Made by a program: the position numbers and the translations under genes. From IMG/VR virus record IMGVR_UViG_3300025727_000054, positions 1 to 23,399 of that record: DNA of 23,399 bases. One strand, 5' to 3'. Shown one piece after another: positions 1 through 7,227 of the stretch; position 1 is the first letter of the stretch, and each line of letters starts with the position of its first letter. Under the pieces are notes generated by a model that was given only the letters and a program-made list of their open reading frames with translations, did not search any database and was not told the origin of the DNA. Origin of the DNA: a virus.

Positions 1-94
1 TACCAGTAAGTTTTGTTGAATCTAAATCTGCGATGTCAACATTAGCAACCGTACCATCTTCTATATTACTTGATTTTATTCGTGTGATTGCCAT
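1..94 (-). CDS. Tail fibre protein, N-terminal fragment (runs off window)
   Basis: Only the first 31 codons lie in the window. The translation begins MAITRIKSSNIEDGTVANVD and continues IADLDSTKLTG. The ATG overlaps the TAA of the 115-aa gene (TAATG), and GAGGAT lies about 12 nt upstream on the minus strand. MAITRIKxSNIEDGTV is a typical start of marine phage fibre proteins, followed by decapeptide repeats like those in the 464-aa fibre. The rest is outside the window, so the length and tip domain are unknown. Confidence 0.8.
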   Translation of the reverse strand, partial: MAITRIKSSNIEDGTVANVDIADLDSTKLTG

Positions 95-441
95 TAGCTA
101 TTTACATCCTCTAATATGGCTGCAACTACATCTAAAACACTCGCAGCGCTTGCAGTTACTCTTACAGCATCTCCTGCTTCCAATACAATTTTCTGTCCTG
201 CTATAACCATCAAAGAACCACCAGAAGGGACCGGTGCGTTTTTAACTAAGTATCTCCATGCAGATGCAGATACACTTGAATCTAATATTTCAACAGAGGC
301 CTCAACAACATTCTGTGTCGTGTTGGCAACATCCAATTCCAAAAGAATAGAAGTCTTTGTTGCTGGAACTGTGTAGATAGTAGTACCTCCAGCAGCATTA
401 CTTACATTTTGTGCTATTGCGTTTTTAAAATCATTTGCCAT
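94..441 (-). CDS. Small putative virion protein (115 aa)
   Basis: A beta-rich protein of small residues with an N-terminal helix-like MANDFKNAIAQNV. Next come TTIYTVPATKTSILLELDVA (an ICVALNTS-like strand pair), NAPVPSGGSLMVIAGQKIVL and the C-terminal DAVRVTASAASVLDVVAAIL. The pattern (YTVPA.KTSI...; PVP.GSS; G.K.VLE.GD.V.V....S.DV..S..E) is familiar from small phage structural proteins with a single jelly-roll-like domain, but I cannot name a function. The ribosome binding site is GAGGA, 9 nt before the ATG, and the gene follows a late promoter. Its TAA shares a base with the next ATG (TAATG), linking it to a fibre gene. It may be a fibre tip or capsid/tail decoration. Confidence 0.82.
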   Translation of the reverse strand: MANDFKNAIAQNVSNAAGGTTIYTVPATKTSILLELDVANTTQNVVEASVEILDSSVSASAWRYLVKNAPVPSGGSLMVIAGQKIVLEAGDAVRVTASAASVLDVVAAILEDVNS

Positions 442-467
442 TATTTGTTCCTCTTCATTGTTTTATA

Positions 468-475
468 TATTTATA
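468..475 (-). promoter_or_regulatory. T4-type late promoter before the 115-aa gene
   Basis: An exact TATAAATA on the minus strand in the 45-bp gap between the 180-aa and 115-aa genes, 26 nt before the ATG at 441. A GAGGA ribosome binding site follows. It would serve the 115-aa gene and the fibre gene that runs off the window. Confidence 0.75.
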
Positions 476-486
476 ATACTTATATA

Positions 487-1029
487 CTATCCAAGTGCGA
501 TTGCCATGGCAACAGCAAATCCTGATGTTGGAATCCCTGCAGCTGACATTGTTTGATTTTTCCATGAACTAGTTCCATTATCATATTGAAGAATGTCAAG
601 ATTTGCCAAACCCGACATAGTAGTATCGTTCATCTCTGCCAGAGTGTCCTCAGTAGCGACTTGTGCATCAACATATGCTGTCGTTGCAATTAATGTAGAA
701 TTATTACTAGCAGCTTGAGTTACAGCTGTAACAGTTCCTGCAATATTTGTAGCTGTCAATGTACCAGTAATACCAATATGACCAGTTCCAGTAATAGTAT
801 TGCCGTTCAGATCAAGATTTCCTCCTAACTGCGGTGTGGTATCATCTACCACATTTTCCATATCATCACTATCATTAGTATAAATTTCATTGATGGCGGC
901 AACAAGAGTTGATTTATTAGTAGTAGACAAATCATTTAAAGAACCTTGGCCCATTACTGCTATGCCAAGGTCATTTGTCTTTAATCTCCACTCATCAAAA
1001 GTATCTGTTAAATTAACTATTACGGCCAT
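487..1029 (-). CDS. Short tail-fibre shaft-like protein (180 aa)
   Basis: Begins MAVIVNLTDTFDEWRLKTND and continues with STTNKSTLVAAINEIY, an N-terminal pattern frequent in phage fibre proteins. The middle has TPQLGGNLDLNGNTITGTGH followed by ITGTLTATNIAGT, a shaft-like beta-repeat segment. Then comes STLIATTAYVDAQV, a segment common in fibre proteins. The C-terminus (LDILQYDNGTSSWKNQTMSA) resembles the GxxWxNxT fibre module, and the protein ends in small hydrophobic residues. It is much shorter than complete fibres, so it may be a fibre subunit that pairs with neighbours or an adaptor. A GGAG ribosome binding site precedes the ATG, and it has its own late promoter and good spacing. No enzymatic motif is seen. 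Confidence 0.82.
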   Translation of the reverse strand: MAVIVNLTDTFDEWRLKTNDLGIAVMGQGSLNDLSTTNKSTLVAAINEIYTNDSDDMENVVDDTTPQLGGNLDLNGNTITGTGHIGITGTLTATNIAGTVTAVTQAASNNSTLIATTAYVDAQVATEDTLAEMNDTTMSGLANLDILQYDNGTSSWKNQTMSAAGIPTSGFAVAMAIALG

Positions 1030-1051
1030 TTTCTTTCTCCAATTTTTCTAG

Positions 1052-1059
1052 TATTTATA
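1052..1059 (-). promoter_or_regulatory. T4-type late promoter before the 180-aa gene
   Basis: An exact TATAAATA on the minus strand in the 32-bp gap between paralogue 3 and the 180-aa gene, 22 nt before its ATG. A GGAG ribosome binding site lies between them. It gives the last part of the cassette its own late transcription start. Confidence 0.75.
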
Positions 1060-1061
1060 CA

Positions 1062-2159
1062 TTAAACCTGTGAACCTACTGGACTAGGAAACCATCTTAC
1101 TCCACCTGCTAAATCTCCAACATCAGTCGCATCTGAATCTGTAGTCACACTATATTTTTCTATTATATTTATAGCACCCCCTCCTCCTGCATTATAACCA
1201 GCTGCACTATAACCAAAAGTTTCTGATGAACATCCTGTATGTCCATGACGATCTGCTGTTAAATTTGCAGTATTAGTCGAATCTCCATCAGTTGCAAAAG
1301 AATATTTACGAATGCTACCACCATTTTGATTAAAAACACCGCCCGCTATATATCCATGTGTTAAAGATGATGTACCGGAATGACTTTCAGCAGCCTCACC
1401 AACATCACCCACATCAGTAGCATTATTATCTGAAGCCAATGTAAACTTATCTATTGTATTAAGCCATGGAGCTCCAGCTTCTCCACCAGCAGAATAACCA
1501 TGTGTTGAAGATGTTGCTCCTGATGTTACAGACCTTGTTACTGTTAAGTCTGCAACATCTGTTGCATTATTTGTACTACCAGTAGATGCAAATGGAAACT
1601 TTTGTATACTATTAATATATGTATGGCTCCCACCTTGTGGGCCATTATTACCCCCAACATGATAACCATGAGTTTCAGATGAATGGCTAGTACCTTGTCC
1701 TGACGCAATTGCTAAGTCACCATGATCTACAGCATTTCCTTCTGTTGCAAAACTCCATCTATCAATTGTATTATTAATTGGTTGTGCAATATGTCCACTA
1801 CCAGAAATATATCCATGTGTACTTGATGATTGACCGGATTGATGTGATCTACCAACTATTACATCTCCAACATTAGTAGAATTTGCATCTGTTGTAAAAC
1901 TCCATCTATCAATCGCCGTAATATTAGTTCCACCAGCTGGAGCAGTATTACCAGCAGCACAATATCCTTTGACTGTTCCCGGGAATGTCCAAAGTGGTTG
2001 ACCCCATTCAGGTGCAGTAACAGATTCATTCATAGTAAGAACTTCTCCAGGTTCTCCTTTTGCAAGTCGCACCCAATCAGTTCCATCAAAGTATGCAACA
2101 TCACCTGATGCTTGACTAGTCAACTCTATTGTGACACCTGATATTTTTTGTATAGCCAT
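1062..2159 (-). CDS. Six-repeat propeller-like tail protein, paralogue 3 (365 aa)
   Basis: Third paralogue. The N-terminal module is MAIQKISGVTIEL, DVAYFDGTDWVRLAKGEPGE and NESVTAPEWG. Six repeats begin near residues 65, 116, 165, 221, 269 and 316, with AIDRWSFTTDANSTNVGDV, TIDRWSFATEGNAVDHGDL, SIQKFPFASTGSTNNATDV, TIDKFTLASDNNATDVGDV, SIRKYSFATDGDSTNTANL and IIEKYSVTTDSDATDVGDL. The last repeat ends in WFPSPVGSQV instead of the SSxTHGY linker, as expected if the ring closes there. It has no clear ribosome binding site of its own and starts on the stop codon of paralogue 2, so it depends on coupling. Its N-terminal DNA shares an exact 33-bp block with paralogue 1. Confidence 0.85.
   Translation of the reverse strand: MAIQKISGVTIELTSQASGDVAYFDGTDWVRLAKGEPGEVLTMNESVTAPEWGQPLWTFPGTVKGYCAAGNTAPAGGTNITAIDRWSFTTDANSTNVGDVIVGRSHQSGQSSSTHGYISGSGHIAQPINNTIDRWSFATEGNAVDHGDLAIASGQGTSHSSETHGYHVGGNNGPQGGSHTYINSIQKFPFASTGSTNNATDVADLTVTRSVTSGATSSTHGYSAGGEAGAPWLNTIDKFTLASDNNATDVGDVGEAAESHSGTSSLTHGYIAGGVFNQNGGSIRKYSFATDGDSTNTANLTADRHGHTGCSSETFGYSAAGYNAGGGGAINIIEKYSVTTDSDATDVGDLAGGVRWFPSPVGSQV
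2052..2084 (-). repeat. 33-bp exact direct repeat, copy in propeller paralogue 3
   Basis: Matches 4223-4255 exactly. The corresponding part of paralogue 2 encodes AAWQRLPIGE and does not match. Recombination between the copies would delete or exchange one to two propeller genes while keeping the reading frame. Confidence 0.85.
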
Positions 2160-3250
2160 TATATTTGTGTTCCCGTTCCAGAAAAATGACTTCTTGCTAC
2201 TGTTAAATCTGCTACATCAACTTCATTTCCATCTGACACATGACTATTCTTTGATATTCTAGTTACTTTTGCTGGAGCTGTATCAATCCCTCCTGCTGAA
2301 TATCCATGTGTAGTTGATGATGTACCAGATGAAAGTCCTCGTTGAAATGAAATATCACCTACATCAACAGAATTTGTTTGAGATGCATATGGAAATTTTT
2401 GAATATCAGCAACATACGGCCCACTCGCACCACGATATCCAAACGCTGCATATGCATGGGTTAATCCTGATTGACCATTCATGTCACGCATCGGAAATGT
2501 TAAGTCTGCATGGTCTGAGGCATTACCATCTGAAGCAAATAAAAATTTATCTATTACATTTGTATTTGGATCGCCAGGTCCACCTTGAAAACCACCAAAA
2601 ACAAATCCACCATAATCCCAAGATGAACATCCTGCATGACCAGCACCATGAGCCGCTACTGTAAGATTACCTACATCTGTAGTGGTTGATTCGTTTGCAA
2701 ATAAGAACTTTGAAATTGCGTTACCATCACCATACAAATCATAAGCACCCGCACCATAACCATGTGTTTCTGATGCGTGACCACTTGGGCCATCCCAATG
2801 GTTATTAGGTAAAGTTCCAACATTAGCTGCATTTCCATCTGAACTAAAACTCCACTTCTCAACAAAAGTGCTTGTTCCACGAGGAGGTCCCACATTATTA
2901 CGCATACAATAACCATTAGTATTTGAACCACAACATCCAGCTTGCATTCCCGGAGCGGTTAAATCTCCGACATCAGTAGCATTTACGCTACTCGTATAAC
3001 TAAACTTATCTATTATATTAACGGGAGTTGTTCCTGATGTTTCTCCACCTACACAATATCCAGAAATTCTTCCTTGAAATATTGGAGTATCATCCCATGT
3101 AGGTAATGTTCCACCTTCATTCATAGTCAATCGTTGGCCAGCTTCACCTATTGGTAATCGTTGCCAAGCAGCACCATCAAAGTATGCAATATCACCAGCG
3201 GCATCATTTCCTAACTTAATTGCTCTTCCCGGTATTTTTTGTGTAGCCAT
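2159..3250 (-). CDS. Six-repeat propeller-like tail protein, paralogue 2 (363 aa)
   Basis: Same architecture as its neighbours. The N-terminal module is MATQKIPGRAIKL, DIAYFDGAAWQRLPIGEAGQ and NEGGTLPTW (to about residue 52). Six repeats follow from about residue 64, with IIDKFSYTSSVNATDVGDL, FVEKWSFSSDGNAANVGTL, AISKFLFANESTTTDVGNL, VIDKFLFASDGNASDHADL, DIQKFPYASQTNSVDVGDI and a last repeat RISKNSHVSDGNEVDVADL. The second repeat has lost the usual GG (GYCMRNNVG) and carries a longer loop. Several cysteines occur in repeats 1-3. The gene's TAA shares one base with the ATG of paralogue 3 (TAATG), so their translation is probably coupled. A tail-fibre tip or decoration role is inferred from the cassette. 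Confidence 0.85.
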   Translation of the reverse strand: MATQKIPGRAIKLGNDAAGDIAYFDGAAWQRLPIGEAGQRLTMNEGGTLPTWDDTPIFQGRISGYCVGGETSGTTPVNIIDKFSYTSSVNATDVGDLTAPGMQAGCCGSNTNGYCMRNNVGPPRGTSTFVEKWSFSSDGNAANVGTLPNNHWDGPSGHASETHGYGAGAYDLYGDGNAISKFLFANESTTTDVGNLTVAAHGAGHAGCSSWDYGGFVFGGFQGGPGDPNTNVIDKFLFASDGNASDHADLTFPMRDMNGQSGLTHAYAAFGYRGASGPYVADIQKFPYASQTNSVDVGDISFQRGLSSGTSSTTHGYSAGGIDTAPAKVTRISKNSHVSDGNEVDVADLTVARSHFSGTGTQI

Positions 3251-3256
3251 TATCTA

Positions 3257-3261
3257 TCCTT
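3257..3261 (-). promoter_or_regulatory. Ribosome binding site of the second propeller-like gene
   Basis: AAGGA on the minus strand at the same 6-nt spacing as before the first propeller-like gene, in a leader AAGGATAGATAATG that differs from that gene's by one base. It is the only clear signal in the 18-nt gap. Confidence 0.75.
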
Positions 3262-3268
3262 ATACTGT

Positions 3269-4330
3269 TTAAAAATGTGATGATCCATGATGACTTCTAT
3301 TAGTCGTTTGTCCTGTTCCTAAATCTCCTACATCATTCCATGTTGTTTCATTAGCAAAAGAAAATTTATCTATTTGTGTAAAATGAACTTCACCCCCTAC
3401 TAAATATCCATGTGTCTGAGATGATATTCCATTTCCTCTAGCGGTTCCATTAGAACTAAGTGTGGCAACCTGTGTTGCATTACCAGATGATGCAAATGCA
3501 TATCTTTGTACTCTTGATGGATTACCAGGTCCTATAAAATAACCATGTGTTTCTGATGAACAACCAGAAGCTTGACCTGATGTAAGTACTAAATCTCCAA
3601 CATCATCAGTTGTTGTTTCATTTACAAAAGAAAATCTATCAATTACATTTGTATTTGGAAACCCTCCTGCTGCATAACCATAATCATTAGTTGAATCAGT
3701 TGCTCCACCACCATGTGTTCCAGTATGACTGTTTGATAAATTACCAACCAAAGTTGCGTTTGCTGTATTAGCAAATGCAAATTTTTCTATATTAGCACCG
3801 GCACCACTCACACCATAACCATGTGTTAAACTTGAAACTGGAGTTATACGAGGGTGATTAGTTGTCAAATCAGCAAGGTCAGTTGCGTTACCACCAGGAT
3901 TTGTATTTTGAAAACTTTGAATCACATTCTGTGATTGAGCCCCACCAGCTACAAACGAATGTGTTTCACTTGAAAAACCAGAACATCCATGATTCGCTGC
4001 AACCAAATCACCAGTTGTATCAACTGCATTTCCATCTGTAGCAAATTCATGTGAATATATATCTGAGAAATAATACCAGACACCTGTTCCACCACCACCA
4101 GGCTGGTCATGGTGATTAGCACCACCTATAGAAAATCCTCTAGTACTACCACGATAAACCCAATCGGATGTACCCCATTGTGGAAATGTTCCAGCATCAT
4201 TAACAACTAATACTTGTCCTGCTTCTCCTTTTGCAAGTCGCACCCAATCAGTTCCGTTATGATACATAATATCAGAACTTACTTGTGAATCTAATTGTAT
4301 TGCTCTACCTGGGACTTTTTGTAATGCCAT
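3269..4330 (-). CDS. Six-repeat propeller-like tail protein, paralogue 1 (353 aa)
   Basis: First of three tandem paralogues. Residues 1-52 form a shared N-terminal module (MALQKVPGRAIQL, DIMYHNGTDWVRLAKGEAGQ, VNDAGTFPQW), probably an attachment domain. From about residue 65 there are six repeats of about 45-55 residues. The repeat pattern is GYxxGG...N.IDKFSFA, then ..GNATDVGDL, then GCSSETH; examples are VIDRFSFVNETTTDDVGDL and QIDKFSFANETTWNDVGDL. The pattern resembles kelch/galactose-oxidase-type blades, and six of them could close as a beta-propeller, but the fold is inferred. The first repeat is longest (a PGGGGTG insert) and the third is degenerate. Surface loops vary more than the framework, consistent with ligand binding. 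A sugar or receptor ligand is a guess. Confidence 0.85.
   Translation of the reverse strand: MALQKVPGRAIQLDSQVSSDIMYHNGTDWVRLAKGEAGQVLVVNDAGTFPQWGTSDWVYRGSTRGFSIGGANHHDQPGGGGTGVWYYFSDIYSHEFATDGNAVDTTGDLVAANHGCSGFSSETHSFVAGGAQSQNVIQSFQNTNPGGNATDLADLTTNHPRITPVSSLTHGYGVSGAGANIEKFAFANTANATLVGNLSNSHTGTHGGGATDSTNDYGYAAGGFPNTNVIDRFSFVNETTTDDVGDLVLTSGQASGCSSETHGYFIGPGNPSRVQRYAFASSGNATQVATLSSNGTARGNGISSQTHGYLVGGEVHFTQIDKFSFANETTWNDVGDLGTGQTTNRSHHGSSHF
4223..4255 (-). repeat. 33-bp exact direct repeat, copy in propeller paralogue 1
   Basis: Identical base for base to 2052-2084 and encodes the same TDWVRLAKGE segment of the N-terminal module. Flanking sequence diverges, including at synonymous positions, so this block stands out from the surrounding homology. 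Confidence 0.85.
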
Positions 4331-4336
4331 TATTTA

Positions 4337-4341
4337 TCCTT
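4337..4341 (-). promoter_or_regulatory. Ribosome binding site of the first propeller-like gene
   Basis: AAGGA on the minus strand, 6 nt before the ATG at 4330, overlapping the TAA stop of the 837-aa fibre gene (TAAGGATAAATAATG). The leader nearly matches TATCCTTATC's counterpart before the second propeller-like gene, which fits duplication of gene plus leader. The GATAAATA here is one base off a late promoter but is too close to the ATG to act as one. Confidence 0.75.
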
Positions 4342-6853
4342 ATCTATATTCTCTAATATATATTCCACCAGCACCACCAGCACTACCCCAACCATTAGCT
4401 GTTGTCCCAGCACCACCATCTCCTTTACCTGAAATGCCTGAGTTTACAAAGCCGTGTGCAGATTTCATTCCAAAGCCTGAACCAGCGGCACCAGCACTTC
4501 CATGTGTTGTTGCTTGTGGAATAGATACATCACCACCACCTTCAGTTCCGATACCACCTCTAGTTCCACCAATACCATAATAGGCACTTACTTGCCCTTG
4601 TATATATCCACTACCACCATTCGTAACTGTTATACCTGTAACTGCACCACCTGAAATAGTTGCAGTAGCTGTTGCACCTGTACCACCAGCACCTGTTGCT
4701 GAACTCCAATTTGGTTCTATAGTAATAATTGGAGCTATAGTTAATCCACTACCAGCATCACCAGTTATTGCTGTAATAGCACCATTCGTAACTGTTACAG
4801 TCAAAGCAGTAAATTGAAGTGTTCCATTTTGGCCAAAACATGATCCTGCAGCATTATTCGCAGAAGTTCCACCTCTACCAACTTGATAATTTATTGAAGA
4901 AATATTTTTAACATCAAATATTCTCCTACTAAATCCACCAGAACCACCATTACCACCTGAACCTGATCCTTCTGCACCAGAACCACCTCTACCTGCTCCT
5001 CCACCACCAGTAAGAAAAACTTCAATTTGTTTAACACCTGAAGGTTTTGTCCAAGTACCATTAAGAGTTGTTGTCTGATCTGATGAAACAATAATATCTT
5101 CCGTTACAGTACCAAAAAGACCCCCTACTACTGAAGGATCTGAGTATTCTTCAATAAAAATACAACCACCAGTATTCCCGACCATAGCATCGCCAGTTGC
5201 AATACCTCGTGCTCCTCTACCATATGCTGCAATATATGAAAGACCACCAGGACCACCAGCACCAACACCGGCTGAATCACTTCCTAAACCACCATCTTCT
5301 CCCGGAAAAATTATATCAGCACCAGTTGCAAGACCACCAAGACCACCCGGACCGTTATCCTGGTTATTGCTTGTTACATTTGCGGGACCTCCACCAAGAC
5401 CTACTATTGGAGTTGCTAAACTAAAAGTTGTAGGATTAGCTGTAGTCGCTATTGTATATGCAACTGTAGTCAGACCAGTAACATCAACTACTGATATACC
5501 AGTACCTCCTCCACCTCCACCTCCAGTACTACAGCCGCTATGACCATTGAAAGCATGACCACCACCACCAACAACAAAAACTCTAATTTTTGTAACGCCA
5601 GCAGGCTTTGTCCAAGTACCAGCACCAGCAGTTGTAAATAATTGATGTGATACTAATTTCTCTCCAACTAGGGAGGCACTTACATCTGAGTATTCTTTGA
5701 TAAGACAATATCCATTAGAGCCAGTCCTACTGTTTCCAGCACTTACAGCCTCAGCCCCTCGCCCATAATTACCACCAAAAGGTCCGGCAGCACGACCACC
5801 ATCTCCTTCAGCTCCACCACCGGATCCGGAGCTGTCGCCTGCACTACCAGAAAGATTAAATGAACCACCAGTTGCTGTACCGCCTGCTCCACCAGTAGGA
5901 AGGTTCTGAACCACTGCACCAGAATTAGCAGTCAAAGTAGTAATACCACTTCCAACAAATGTACTCGCCGTGGAGGGAAAGTTTGGTATAATCCAAGCAG
6001 TCCCTATTGTAACTGTTGCAGAAGCAAGATCAGTAACATCATAAATACCTAAACAATAACCACCTCCACCTGCTCCACCCGTGGCAGCGGGACTCGAACC
6101 CGCAACAGCTTCAGTACTTCCACCAGGCCCAATTAAATGAACTTCAATTCTTTTCACACCAGAAGGTCTTGTCCAAGTTCCGCTAGCAGAAAAACTTTGA
6201 GTTGATACCAACTCACCACCAACTCCACCGAGAGGAGTTTCGCTTGCCCAATTCGTTCCATCAGATGTTAATACATTTCCGTCTGCACCGACAGCTGGTA
6301 AAGCAGCTGTAGCTGCATTAACCCAATTAGGTGCATTAGCAGCAGAATTAGTCGCGAGAACTTGTAACGCTGTTCCAATACCTAATTTCTGATAATCTGT
6401 TCCATTATAATAAAGAATATCACCAGCCACATCACCACCCATAGATAGTTTAGCACCCGTAATACTATTATCTGCAACAGAACTTGCAATACCTAAATGT
6501 ACTACTCTTATAGCTGCACCATTGCCAGGTGCGGGACTAAATGTAATTGATGTTGTTGATGGTAAAGTAAATGATGTGGTTGGTTGAGCAACACCATCAA
6601 TAAAAGTTAATATTGATTCTTCATAAGGCGCACCAGTACTTAATGTAAACGTAGTTGTAGTACCATCACCTGTAAAAAGATTTTCTATATATGTGGAAGA
6701 ACCTACAGCACCACCTGCACCAACTGTTGCAAAAGTCATTGTACCAGATCCGTCTGTAACTATTGCCTGGCCTGAAGTTCCGTCAGTTACAGCCAATTGT
6801 GGAATACCAACTGTGTTGTCGGTAACCATTCTACCATGTGTTTTAATAGTCAT
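4340..6853 (-). CDS. Tail fibre/adhesin with three glycine-rich domains (837 aa)
   Basis: Modular. Residues 15-42 hold a [12 protein letters not shown] / TDGSGTMTF module shared with the 464-aa fibre. About 57-124 hold the [15 protein letters not shown] beta domain. 143-177 hold the [14 protein letters not shown] docking-like module shared with the propeller proteins. Three glycine-rich domains follow, each opening with GTW(T)(R/K)PxGVxxIxV: near 225 ([14 protein letters not shown]), 412 ([14 protein letters not shown]) and 599 ([14 protein letters not shown]). Each ends in a short strand ([25 protein letters not shown]). The third is longer because a GxGY-type block (about 680-757) interrupts it. 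The function is probably receptor binding at the fibre tip, by analogy with polyglycine-sandwich adhesins. A tRNA T-arm-like GC-rich patch encodes about residues 250-257. Its TAA overlaps the next gene's ribosome binding site. Confidence 0.87.
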   Translation of the reverse strand: MTIKTHGRMVTDNTVGIPQLAVTDGTSGQAIVTDGSGTMTFATVGAGGAVGSSTYIENLFTGDGTTTTFTLSTGAPYEESILTFIDGVAQPTTSFTLPSTTSITFSPAPGNGAAIRVVHLGIASSVADNSITGAKLSMGGDVAGDILYYNGTDYQKLGIGTALQVLATNSAANAPNWVNAATAALPAVGADGNVLTSDGTNWASETPLGGVGGELVSTQSFSASGTWTRPSGVKRIEVHLIGPGGSTEAVAGSSPAATGGAGGGGYCLGIYDVTDLASATVTIGTAWIIPNFPSTASTFVGSGITTLTANSGAVVQNLPTGGAGGTATGGSFNLSGSAGDSSGSGGGAEGDGGRAAGPFGGNYGRGAEAVSAGNSRTGSNGYCLIKEYSDVSASLVGEKLVSHQLFTTAGAGTWTKPAGVTKIRVFVVGGGGHAFNGHSGCSTGGGGGGGTGISVVDVTGLTTVAYTIATTANPTTFSLATPIVGLGGGPANVTSNNQDNGPGGLGGLATGADIIFPGEDGGLGSDSAGVGAGGPGGLSYIAAYGRGARGIATGDAMVGNTGGCIFIEEYSDPSVVGGLFGTVTEDIIVSSDQTTTLNGTWTKPSGVKQIEVFLTGGGGAGRGGSGAEGSGSGGNGGSGGFSRRIFDVKNISSINYQVGRGGTSANNAAGSCFGQNGTLQFTALTVTVTNGAITAITGDAGSGLTIAPIITIEPNWSSATGAGGTGATATATISGGAVTGITVTNGGSGYIQGQVSAYYGIGGTRGGIGTEGGGDVSIPQATTHGSAGAAGSGFGMKSAHGFVNSGISGKGDGGAGTTANGWGSAGGAGGIYIREYR
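6080..6103 (-). other. tRNA T-arm-like sequence embedded in the fibre coding region
   Basis: On the minus strand, 6103-6087 reads GCGGGTTCGAGTCCCGC: a perfect 5-bp stem around the seven-base loop TTCGAGT, which fits the universal T-loop pattern (TTCRANY). The next seven bases (TGCCACG) occupy the place of an acceptor-strand 3' half, but no CCA follows. The 50-60 bases upstream give no D-arm or anticodon arm, so this is not a complete tRNA gene. The codons here (GCG, TCG, CCC, GCC, ACG) are unusually GC-rich for the window. It may be a captured tRNA fragment or a coincidence. Confidence 0.45.
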
Positions 6854-6858
6854 TTATT

Positions 6859-7224
6859 TTATCCTTTAACGCTTAGTTTCCAAGTTATATTATCTTCATC
6901 CCATTCATAAGTATCTGCCGCATCATGGCCTGTTGGATAAGCAACTGGTGCATCCCATAGACAAGTATCCTCATCCAATATCCATGATGGATAAGGTTGT
7001 TGAGGAATAAATGCATCTCTTGTTTTATCATAAGTCATACCGACACCAGCATAATTTTTTCTCAATGGTGTTCCACCTAAACTATGTTGACCCCCATATG
7101 TATTATATGAAGTCTTAATCCAATTAAGAGAATTGCCAAACTCACCAGAATTGACAACTTCTTCATCCATAACAAGAACTCTTGTAACTATATTATTCTT
7201 ATCTATAAGTGCATAATGTGCCAT
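6859..7224 (-). CDS. Small conserved phage protein of fibre cluster (121 aa)
   Basis: Begins MAHYALIDKNNIVTRVLVMD and continues with a YNTYGGQHSLGGTPLRKNYA segment, then AGVGMTYDKTRDAFIPQQP and YPSWILDEDTCLWDAPVAYP. From memory this pattern (NIVTRVIV; FAGIGYTYD..LDAFIPPKP; PSWVLD) is widespread among marine phages, usually annotated as hypothetical and located in tail-fibre clusters. It has no signal peptide, membrane helix or catalytic signature and is rich in aromatics and Asp near the C-terminus (TYEWDEDNITWKL). An AAGG ribosome binding site precedes the ATG. Three bases separate it from the oxygenase stop, and five from the next gene's ATG. It may be a fibre tip, chaperone or hinge component, but nothing in the sequence decides. 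Confidence 0.82.
   Translation of the reverse strand: MAHYALIDKNNIVTRVLVMDEEVVNSGEFGNSLNWIKTSYNTYGGQHSLGGTPLRKNYAGVGMTYDKTRDAFIPQQPYPSWILDEDTCLWDAPVAYPTGHDAADTYEWDEDNITWKLSVKG
6862..6866 (-). promoter_or_regulatory. Ribosome binding site of the 837-aa fibre gene
   Basis: AAGGA on the minus strand, 8 nt before the ATG, in an A-rich leader (AAAGGATAAAATAA). It lies inside the 3' end of the preceding 121-aa gene, so that gene must be translated through it. It closely resembles the leaders of the two propeller-like genes that start at 4330 and 3250. Confidence 0.7.
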
Positions 7225-7227
7225 ATT

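Noticed and set aside
1166-1173. TATAAATA inside propeller paralogue 3
   Set aside because: It encodes AIN-II in the last repeat and lies over 130 nt before the next ATG, which already has a well-placed promoter at 1052. It is probably chance in AT-rich coding DNA.
1062-4330. CRISPR-like or tandem DNA repeat array
   Set aside because: The periodicity is about 150 bp, lies within open reading frames and is conserved at protein rather than DNA level. It reflects protein repeats.
6080-6160. Complete tRNA gene around the T-arm
   Set aside because: Upstream minus-strand sequence gives no anticodon arm, D-arm or matching 5' acceptor strand, and no CCA end follows. Only the T-arm is convincing.
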